Shown piece by piece: positions 1-5,340 of a DNA stretch of 11,438 bases. Source of the DNA: JAAZMF01 sp036786445 (lineage in GTDB: Bacteria > Bacillota > Limnochordia > DTU087). The notes below the pieces were generated by a model, which did not search any database, was not told where the DNA came from, and saw only the letters and a program-made list of their open reading frames with translations. Each line of letters starts with the position of its first letter. Positions within the stretch are counted from its first letter, which is position 1. The position numbers and the translations under genes are program-made. Location of the stretch: NCBI GenBank assembly GCA_036786445.1, contig DAIQRD010000082.1, forward strand, positions 1 to 11,438, in the 5' to 3' direction.

Positions 1-257
1 AAGCGGGGGAACTGGAAGAACTATCGTATTCAGTGGATGTTTTGGGCTCACCAGAGCCAGTGAATACTCTCCATGACCTCGATCCCCAGCGCTTTGGTGT
101 CATCGTCGAAGCCGGTAATCGCAAAGGCCTGCTCTTGCCAGATCTGCAGGGCATCGACAGCGCAGCCCAGCAAGTGGCTATTGCCCGGAACAAGGGCGGC
201 ATCAAACCCGGTGAAGATGTGCAATTGTTTCGCTTTGGGGTTCGGCGCTATCAGTGA
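1..257 (+). CDS. AMMECR1-family protein (AmmeMemoRadiSam system protein A), C-terminal part
   Basis: The 5' end lies outside the window; the open frame runs from base 3 to TGA at 255-257 and leaves about 84 residues. The visible part has the typical AMMECR1 C-terminal features: a DVL-x-PEPV stretch, then LDPQRFGVIVEAG-x-RKGLLLPDLQGID, then QVAIARNKGGI, ending in a short F/RRY tail. AMMECR1 proteins have no firmly established biochemical role. In many bacteria and archaea they are encoded beside a Memo-like protein and a radical SAM enzyme. The radical SAM gene follows here after 22 bases, so the two are probably cotranscribed; a Memo gene, if present, would lie upstream of the window. The family assignment rests on motif recognition and on this neighbour. 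Confidence 0.85.
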   Translation, partial: AGELEELSYSVDVLGSPEPVNTLHDLDPQRFGVIVEAGNRKGLLLPDLQGIDSAAQQVAIARNKGGIKPGEDVQLFRFGVRRYQ

Positions 258-279
258 AATCTTAAGGGAGGGGAGAGTC

Positions 280-1137
280 ATGCCGATTCATGATAGGGCG
301 GCAGCCTATTTTCATATGGAAAATGGGGGGGCCCGCTGTGATTTGTGTCCCCATCATTGCCTAGTACTGCCGGGGAAAGCTGGCCGCTGTCGCATGCGCA
401 CAAATAGGGCCCAAGGCCTAGTAGCGGATAGCTATGGCGTCGTCAGTTCCGTTGCTTTAGATCCCATAGAAAAAAAGCCCTTATATCATTTCTATCCTGG
501 AAGTACTATCTTGTCTTTGGGGTCTTTTGGCTGCAACTTGCGCTGCCAATTCTGCCAAAACTGGCAGATCTCCCAAACTACTGGAGACGCTAGTCATATT
601 ACTCCCGAGGCGGTTGTAGAACTTGCCAGAGACTATGGAGATGCGGGTTGTATCGGAGTTGCCTTCACTTACAATGAACCACTGATGTGGTATGAATTTG
701 TCTTTGATACCGCTGAGTTAGTGCAGGCCGCAGAGCTCAAGACAGTGCTGGTTACCAATGGGTATATATCCATGGAGCCCTGGCAAAGGCTGCTCACCCA
801 CATTGATGCTGTCAATATCGACATCAAGGGCTGGGATGAAGAGTTTTATCGAAAGCTTTGCGGTGGAAGCCTGCAACCGGTGTTGGACAATGCCCGGGTA
901 GCCCGGGATATCTGTCACATAGAGGTGACATATCTCTTGATCCCGGGTCACAACGACGATGATGAGAGCCTAGCAGGCTTTGCCCGCTGGATTAGAGACA
1001 ACCTTGGAGGAGAAACTCCAGTGCATTTTTCACGTTATTTCCCCAATTACCAGCTGGACATTGCTCCGACTCCTGTATCCACCTTAAAGCGGGCCCGGGA
1101 GATAGCGAGTAAATGGCTGAGTTTCGTTTATCTATGA
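280..1137 (+). CDS. AmmeMemoRadiSam system radical SAM enzyme, C-terminally truncated
   Basis: This 285-residue radical SAM protein has the cluster motif CxxxCxxC at C85-C89-C92 (GCNLRCQFC). An N-terminal cysteine-rich stretch, C20-x2-C23-x3-C27 followed by GRC at 37, is typical of this family and may bind a second metal site. The start at 280 is chosen because a strong AAGGGAGGGG site sits at 264-273, just after the AMMECR1 stop. The frame is open further upstream but there overlaps the AMMECR1 gene. Family members are usually about 330-340 residues. Here the protein follows the family closely up to the FVYL motif, where relatives continue with GNV/GNI and a CPxCG-containing tail, and then meets TGA. 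The lost tail coincides with the junction to an antisense histidine kinase remnant. The substrate of this family is unknown. Whether the shortened enzyme works is uncertain, since the radical SAM core is intact. Confidence 0.88.
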   Translation: MPIHDRAAAYFHMENGGARCDLCPHHCLVLPGKAGRCRMRTNRAQGLVADSYGVVSSVALDPIEKKPLYHFYPGSTILSLGSFGCNLRCQFCQNWQISQTTGDASHITPEAVVELARDYGDAGCIGVAFTYNEPLMWYEFVFDTAELVQAAELKTVLVTNGYISMEPWQRLLTHIDAVNIDIKGWDEEFYRKLCGGSLQPVLDNARVARDICHIEVTYLLIPGHNDDDESLAGFARWIRDNLGGETPVHFSRYFPNYQLDIAPTPVSTLKRAREIASKWLSFVYL

Positions 1138-1306
1138 CGATGGAAATCCCCAAGCCCGTGCCACCGGTTTCCCTAGAATGGCTTTTGTCCACCCGATAGA
1201 AGCGTTCGAAGATTCTGTCTTGTTCCTCAGGCGAAATGCCCATACCAGTATGCGCCTCTCGTGCCGGAACCATGGAACCAGGCCTGCGGGATACAACGGT
1301 GATCTC
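1136..1306 (-). pseudogene. Remnant of a sensor histidine kinase ATPase domain
   Basis: Read on the minus strand, this piece encodes the G1-F-G2 region of a PhoR/WalK-type HATPase_c domain. The core begins TGMGISPEEQDRIFERFYRVDK, continues SRETGGTGLG and ends ISIV at base 1136. Upstream in the same frame, EITVVSRRPGSMV resembles the beta strand before the G1 box. The expected DTG is HTG here, so the Asp of that box is lost. The dimerisation domain, the N box, any sensor region and everything after SIV (normally KH-I-V) are missing, and no ribosome site or start fits. It is a gene fragment, not a functional kinase. Its edge coincides with the premature end of the radical SAM gene on the other strand. 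It could be a true deletion or inversion scar, or a chimeric assembly join. Confidence 0.75.
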
Positions 1307-1434
1307 TCTCGAGGGGCCAAAGCTTCTCTTGTTGGTGGAACCTGGGGTGATTCCGGCAGGGGAAACTAGGATATTGTCGAAAGGAAGAGTAGGGGAGCTG
1401 GGGTTCTTCCCGGGTTTCCCACATCAATGTGTGT
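1307..1434. other. Unassigned stretch between kinase remnant and ADP-dependent kinase gene
   Basis: No gene with a start, ribosome site and recognisable product is seen here. The plus-strand frame from ATG 1272 reads into a hydrophobic block (ISLEGPKLLLLVEPG) that vaguely recalls the first strands of metallo-beta-lactamase-fold proteins. It has no HxHxDH motif and runs on out of frame relative to the next gene. The minus-strand frame gives DN-x-SPAG, which vaguely recalls a histidine kinase N box. Neither reading is strong enough to name. No promoter with good boxes and no terminator hairpin was found between the radical SAM gene and 1434. Confidence 0.3.
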
Positions 1435-1450
1435 GGAGGGAAGCGTTTTG

Positions 1451-2881
1451 GTGGATAAGAACTTGTGGCACGAACACTTGCGGCAAGCCTGCCAACGGCA
1501 GATTCGATCTAGAGTACTTGCTGCATTTAATAGCAACATTGATGCGGTAGTCCACATAACCGGCGATTTGATGGACAGCATAAAGGCAGGGGATGCAACA
1601 ATCTCCTGGGAGATGGTCGCCGGCGGTAAGGCAGAAGACATAACCGCCATCAGCAGTAAAGAGGATCTTCTGATAGTCCTCAAAGATTGCCTAGCTGGTG
1701 GTAAGTCTTTTCACATAGTTTTGGAGAATCTCTCCCTCTTGGATTGGCTTGATGAATATTTCGTGGGCGCTAGGGAGAATATGGGTGGTCAGGCGGGGAT
1801 TATCGCGAATCAGATGGCTACCCTAGGAGTGAAATCCACGGTCTATACCCCGTTGCTATCACCTAAACAGGCTCGGTTGTTTGTCGATGGCGTGACGACA
1901 CCGATGTTGGCAGAGGGCAAGATGGAGATTCGGCCGGTATCAGAGGCGGCGCGGTCATCAGATGAGACCAAGATCAACTGGATTTTCGAGTATGCTAAAG
2001 GTGAGACTGTAGGCTTTGGAGAGGAAGTTGTAACTACACCCCGGGCCAATCGGGTGATTCTTGCTACTCGCCCCAAGGGGTCAGTTATGTCGTTTGATTC
2101 CGCAACAGCCCAACACTTGCCGGAGCTAGGTGAAAATATAGATGTGGCCTTTATGGCTGGTTATCACTATGCTGAACCGATGAACAGCTGTGGCCGCACT
2201 TTTGAGGAGTTCATGGCAGATTCCGTTCAACAGCTACATGCGCTGAAGGAGCGGAATCCCAATTTGGTCATGCATTTCGAATATGTGCCCATGAAGCGGC
2301 CCGACCTAGAGCCCGAGATGCTACAGACAATCTGCCAGGAGATCAAGAGCTTTGGGATCAATGAGAATGAGATTAAGCGAGTACTTAGAGAATATGGTTA
2401 TGAGGCGGAAATGCAGGCCATCGAGGAGGATGAACGGGCTTACTCCTTGTACCAGGGTGCTCTGCGGCTCTTTAGGCATATGCAGCTTGATCGGATCCAC
2501 CTACATAATCTGGGATACTATGTGCTGATCTTAAAGAAGCCCTATCCTGTATCCATGACAGAGGCGCGCCAGTCTTGTCTTTTTGCTTCTGCTGTCAATG
2601 CCATGAAGGCCCAGTATGGTGGTTATGTGGAGCGCAGGAAGCTAAAGGAAGCAAGTGAGTTAGCTTTGTCAGATGTGGGTTTCCGAGAGCTAGCGGGCTT
2701 GGCGGAAGAGCTCAAAGGCGAGCACCCCCAGGCGGCTGATTTACTGACCCATGGTTATTTGGAGTTTGAAGATCATTATTTGGTTGCAACTCCAGCCCAT
2801 ATTGTGCCCAATCCGGTTAGCACTGTGGGCATGGGTGATACCATCTCTTCTGCCTCGTATGCAGCGGAACTGGGAGCATGA
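1451..2881 (+). CDS. ADP-dependent sugar kinase (ADP-glucokinase / ADP-phosphofructokinase family)
   Basis: This 476-residue protein belongs to the ADP_PFK_GK family, which phosphorylates glucose or fructose 6-phosphate with ADP as donor, giving AMP. Visible marks are the N-terminal strand FNSNIDAV, the ENMGGQAGIIAN block near residues 110-119, the MHFEY (HxE) motif near 274-278, and HNLGYYVL near 352-359. The C-terminal NPVSTVGMGDTIS carries the GxGD catalytic aspartate (about D463). Length fits the family (about 450-480). The start is placed at GTG 1451 because GGAGGG lies at 1435-1440. ATG 1427 in the same frame has no ribosome site and would add eight residues; TTG 1448 is also possible. 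The family is best known from Thermococcales, methanogens and animals; bacterial members are less common. The sequence does not settle glucose versus fructose 6-phosphate, and no sugar gene lies nearby. Confidence 0.85.
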   Translation: MDKNLWHEHLRQACQRQIRSRVLAAFNSNIDAVVHITGDLMDSIKAGDATISWEMVAGGKAEDITAISSKEDLLIVLKDCLAGGKSFHIVLENLSLLDWLDEYFVGARENMGGQAGIIANQMATLGVKSTVYTPLLSPKQARLFVDGVTTPMLAEGKMEIRPVSEAARSSDETKINWIFEYAKGETVGFGEEVVTTPRANRVILATRPKGSVMSFDSATAQHLPELGENIDVAFMAGYHYAEPMNSCGRTFEEFMADSVQQLHALKERNPNLVMHFEYVPMKRPDLEPEMLQTICQEIKSFGINENEIKRVLREYGYEAEMQAIEEDERAYSLYQGALRLFRHMQLDRIHLHNLGYYVLILKKPYPVSMTEARQSCLFASAVNAMKAQYGGYVERRKLKEASELALSDVGFRELAGLAEELKGEHPQAADLLTHGYLEFEDHYLVATPAHIVPNPVSTVGMGDTISSASYAAELGA

Positions 2882-2910
2882 CTCCCGTTGAGCAATTTTC
2901 CGTTAACCAG

Positions 2911-2939
2911 TTGACAGCTGGTGATTGAGCTAGTATAAT
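2911..2939 (+). promoter_or_regulatory. Sigma-A promoter of the tandem T-box operon
   Basis: A perfect -35 box TTGACA at 2911-2916 and a perfect -10 box TATAAT at 2934-2939 are separated by exactly 17 bases. Transcription should start near 2946, just before the first T-box. The promoter begins 30 bases after the kinase stop codon. It is likely the main promoter for the aminotransferase-flavodoxin-ilvD-DUF2007 genes, as no other convincing promoter was seen down to 7354. Confidence 0.9.
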
Positions 2940-2945
2940 AGTCGT

Positions 2946-3215
2946 ATCTAAATCGCAAAGTGATGAAGGGAAGAGTAAGCTGGTTTCTGGATCTAAGCGA
3001 GCCGTGCAGGGTGAGAGGCGGTATCTGGTGCGAGCTGAAAGCCACCCCTGAGCTGTGTCCGAACAGTATACTAAGGTATGCTGGTAAGGGGTCACCGGAG
3101 ATGGAAACTCCGTTAGCAACGATGCAGCATTGCATCATGAGGTCACTGGCGTGAGCTAGCGGCGAAAATGGGTGGTAACACGGTACCTCCGTCCCATAAG
3201 GGGCGGAGGTTTTTT
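2946..3215 (+). ncRNA. T-box leader 1, likely alanine-specific (GCC)
   Basis: This is the first of two T-box riboswitches in series. Stem I opens with GATGAAGGGAAGAGTA at 2962-2976. AGTA (loop E, 5' side) faces GAA at 3037-3039, followed by A3040, GCC at 3041-3043 and A3044, then CCCCTGAG. The leucine leader at 7425-7728 has the same layout (GAA-U-CUC-A-CCCC), so GCC (Ala) is the best specifier. Stem II carries a hairpin AGTATAC / GTATGCT with a TAAG loop. The IIA/B motif CCGTTA is at 3110-3115. The T-box proper is GGGTGGTAACACGG at 3170-3183, a variant of the consensus. Its UGGU pairs with a tRNA ending ACCA. That fits tRNA-Ala and argues against the alternative reading AGC (Ser), because tRNA-Ser has discriminator G. 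Uncharged tRNA should favour the antiterminator. Confidence 0.8.
3185..3215 (+). terminator. Intrinsic terminator of T-box leader 1
   Basis: ACCTCCGTCCC at 3185-3195 pairs with GGGGCGGAGGT at 3200-3210 around an ATAA loop, followed by a T run ending at 3215. The left arm overlaps the end of the T-box region, as expected for mutually exclusive terminator and antiterminator folds. Confidence 0.9.
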
Positions 3216-3240
3216 GATCCTCCGAAACATAAGTGAATAG

Positions 3241-3521
3241 GTAGCGATGATGGGGATGAAGTCTTCTGTAGGTTCTCCAGAGAGGAACCGGTGGTGGAAA
3301 AGTTCCGGACCGAGAAGTCAGGCCCCCCCAGAGCAGTCTGTGAAAGCCTAAGGCTACAAGCAGACCGGATGCCCTCCGTTACAAGGGTGCTCTAGCTAGA
3401 GATCTTATGAGCCCGACACTGGGCATGAGATCCATGGCTGGAGATTGAGGGGCCGGCAGTAGCTGGCAACAGGAGTGGTACCGCGGGAATCCCGTCTCTG
3501 GCAACAGGGGCGGGTTTTTTT
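3241..3521 (+). ncRNA. T-box leader 2, probably valine-specific (GUC)
   Basis: A second complete T-box leader starts about 25 bases after terminator 1, with no room for its own promoter, so it is in series with leader 1. It shows GATGATGGGGATG at 3246-3258, an AG-rich bulge CAGAGAGG near 3279, a stem II AGTCTG / CAGAC with inner AGCC-TAA-GGCT, the CCGTTA motif at 3376-3381, and a clean T-box AGGAGTGGTACCGCGG at 3471-3486. The specifier side reads GAGAA, GTC at 3317-3319, A3320, then a C-rich closing strand, so GUC (Val) followed by a purine is the best reading. UGGU implies discriminator A, which fits tRNA-Val. The register is less certain than in the other two leaders because stem I carries an extra small hairpin (GAAGTCTTC, 3258-3266). 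A reading of UCA (Ser) is possible but conflicts with the discriminator. Confidence 0.75.
3491..3521 (+). terminator. Intrinsic terminator of T-box leader 2
   Basis: CCCGTCTCTG at 3491-3500 pairs with CAGGGGCGGG at 3505-3514 over ten base pairs (some G-U), closed by a GCAA tetraloop and followed by seven T residues (3515-3521). It lies 35 bases before the aminotransferase start and follows the T-box directly, so it is the regulated attenuator. Confidence 0.92.
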
Positions 3522-3556
3522 GATTGCTTAAGCAAGTATGAAGGAGCTGTGAAAAA

Positions 3557-4771
3557 ATGTTGCAGATGGAACGTTACTATGCTCAGCGAGTAGGAGATAT
3601 GCGGGGTTCGGATATTCGGGATGCTTTCAAACTAACAGAAGATGCGGAGATTATCTCATTTGCCGGTGGGTTTCCTGCACCCGAGGCTTTCCCCGTACCG
3701 CTCATAGAGAGGCTTTTGCAGGGAATGTTCCGCCATGATTATTCTGGGCTCCAGTATGGTCCTACCGAGGGGCTGGAGGAGCTGCGGCAAGAAGTTGCCC
3801 TGATGATGGAAGCTGATGGCGTTGCCTCGGATGTGGAAAACATCTTGATTACCAATGGTTCCCAGCAGGCCTTAGATCTGATTTGCAAGGTTTTCCTCGA
3901 TCCCGGTGATTTTGTCTTGGTGGAGCAGCCAGGGTATATCGGGGGTCTGAATGCCATTGGCAACTACCAGGGTCAAAAAGTCGGGATTCCCCTGGATGAT
4001 GATGGACTAAGGATTGATGTCATGGCCAATAAGCTAAAAGAGATGGCTAGCAAAGGCCAGCATCCGAAATTCATCTATACTGTGACCAATTTTCAAAACC
4101 CCACCGGAGTGACTCTTTCGGTTGAGCGGCGGCGGGGGCTGCTGAATTTGGCTCGGGAATACGACTTCCTCATCCTGGAGGATAATCCCTATGGCAACAT
4201 TTCCTTTGGCCAAGAGCCTTTACCCCATATTAAGGCCATGGACGAAGAAGGCCGGGTGATTTATCTAGGCTCTTTCTCCAAGATCCTGGTTCCGGGAGCC
4301 CGGGTGGGGTGGGTGGCAGCCTCCCAGTCCTTGATTCGCCAGTTGACCATTGCGAAACAGGGAACCGATCTTTGCTCAAGTTCATTGGGCATGAAATTAG
4401 TATTGGACAGCATATTAAGTGGAGAGCTGGACGCACATATTGAGTCGCTGAGGGTCCTCTATCGGCGGCGGAGGGATACTATGTTGGAGGCGCTATCGAA
4501 ATATATGCCGCCGGAGGTGCACTGGACTCGGCCACAAGGTGGATTTTTCGTCTGGTTACGGCTTCCATCATATATTGACACTAAGACATTGTTGCCCTTT
4601 GCGGTAGCAGAGGAGAAGGTAGCCTACGTTAGTGGGAAGGGTTTCCATGTGGACGGGACCGGCCATAATACCATCCGGCTCGCCTATAGTCAGGCTTCTG
4701 AGACAGATATCGAAAAAGGGATTCATCGATTAGCTAAGGTCATCCGTCGACGGATTGAAGCCGCTATGTAG
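3557..4771 (+). CDS. PLP-dependent class I/II aminotransferase, likely amino acid (possibly alanine-valine) transaminase
   Basis: This 404-residue protein is a fold-type I aminotransferase of the group containing LysN/Aro8-like enzymes and the C-terminal domain of MocR regulators, without a DNA-binding domain. Visible features are SFAGGFPAPEAFP near 34-46, LQYGPTEG near 65-72, TNGSQQALDL near 99-108, NPTG at 181-184, the cofactor aspartate D209 in LEDNPYG, the Schiff-base lysine K242 in GSFSK, and a late IRLAYS segment with the carboxylate-binding arginine. AAGGAG at 3541-3546 sets the start. Family members use varied donors (aromatic, 2-aminoadipate, branched-chain), so sequence alone does not give the substrate. 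The context does suggest one: it sits behind alanine and probable valine T-boxes and upstream of ilvD. A reaction exchanging alanine/pyruvate with 2-oxoisovalerate/valine, as done by the unrelated or distant AvtA, is therefore my favoured inference. Confidence 0.88.
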   Translation: MLQMERYYAQRVGDMRGSDIRDAFKLTEDAEIISFAGGFPAPEAFPVPLIERLLQGMFRHDYSGLQYGPTEGLEELRQEVALMMEADGVASDVENILITNGSQQALDLICKVFLDPGDFVLVEQPGYIGGLNAIGNYQGQKVGIPLDDDGLRIDVMANKLKEMASKGQHPKFIYTVTNFQNPTGVTLSVERRRGLLNLAREYDFLILEDNPYGNISFGQEPLPHIKAMDEEGRVIYLGSFSKILVPGARVGWVAASQSLIRQLTIAKQGTDLCSSSLGMKLVLDSILSGELDAHIESLRVLYRRRRDTMLEALSKYMPPEVHWTRPQGGFFVWLRLPSYIDTKTLLPFAVAEEKVAYVSGKGFHVDGTGHNTIRLAYSQASETDIEKGIHRLAKVIRRRIEAAM

Positions 4772-4860
4772 GTTTTAAGAAGGATCCTGGCAGGTTCTAC
4801 AGAATCCTGTTAGCAATGGGCGGCGTGCTATAGCCCAACCTGTTGTGGGGGTATTGTCAG

Positions 4861-5280
4861 ATGCGAATATTGATTTTGTACAGCAAAGAAGGGCGCGTTG
4901 GGGCCCTAGCCCAGGGGCTTGCTGGTGTTCTCAAGAAGAGTAACTGCCAAGTGCAGCTCATGCAGGCAGAGCCCCAGGGCAGCAGCCCCATTTCGGGAGC
5001 GTCCTATGATCTCGTCGTTCTAGGTAGTCCCACCTTGGGGTTTTTCGGAGGTAAAATTGCTGAGGACCTAGTGGCAACCAGTGCTCGGCTGAGTCGCTTG
5101 GAAGGCAGGAAGGCAGCGGCCTTTGTCAGCGGCAAATTGTTTGGAGCGGGCAAGTCCCTTAAGGCAGTAATGGGACTTTTGGAAAAACAGGGGGCTATGG
5201 TGGAGGATTTCGCTACCCTGCACGGCCAATCAGATATTGAGGCCTTTGGCCAGCGATTGCTCAAATTGGGTAATCGCTAA
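4861..5280 (+). CDS. Small flavodoxin-like protein
   Basis: This 139-residue protein has a flavodoxin-like alternating fold: strand RILILYS at 2-8, a helix at 13-25, strand and loop YDLVVLGSPTLGFFGGKI at 49-66, and strand KAAAFVSGK at 84-92. A helix at 98-111 and a final helix follow. The phosphate-binding loop after strand 1, normally T/S-x-T-G-x-T, is SKEGRVG here, so FMN binding is likely but not classical. The LGSPTLGFFGG segment matches the second FMN loop of flavodoxin-domain proteins. ATG 4861 aligns with the usual MxxLIxY start; a weak GGGGG site is at 4847-4851. TTG 4843 upstream would add six residues. It lies 89 bases after the aminotransferase and 60 bases before ilvD, all in one direction. 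A redox role for the Fe-S enzyme IlvD is conceivable but unproven. Confidence 0.75.
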   Translation: MRILILYSKEGRVGALAQGLAGVLKKSNCQVQLMQAEPQGSSPISGASYDLVVLGSPTLGFFGGKIAEDLVATSARLSRLEGRKAAAFVSGKLFGAGKSLKAVMGLLEKQGAMVEDFATLHGQSDIEAFGQRLLKLGNR

Positions 5281-5340
5281 AGGCCAGGAAAATGTTTCGG
5301 GAGGGGGGCGGCTCTGTCGTCATGTCGGCAGGGCGTTTCT

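Noticed and set aside
73..279. Upstream extension of the radical SAM frame to base 73
   Set aside because: It overlaps the AMMECR1 coding region in another frame. A strong ribosome site and a family-like N terminus place the start at 280.
3037..3043. Reading the T-box 1 specifier as AGC (serine)
   Set aside because: The aligned leucine leader has one base between GAA and the specifier. GCC is followed by A as expected, and UGGU predicts discriminator A, whereas tRNA-Ser has G.
2776..3138. Minus-strand open frames over the end of the kinase gene and T-box 1
   Set aside because: They lie over a structured RNA leader and a promoter; the translations resemble no protein.
4772..4860. Possible terminator between the aminotransferase and the flavodoxin-like gene
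   Set aside because: Only a weak five-base AGGAT/ATCCT pairing is present and no T run follows, so it is not an intrinsic terminator.
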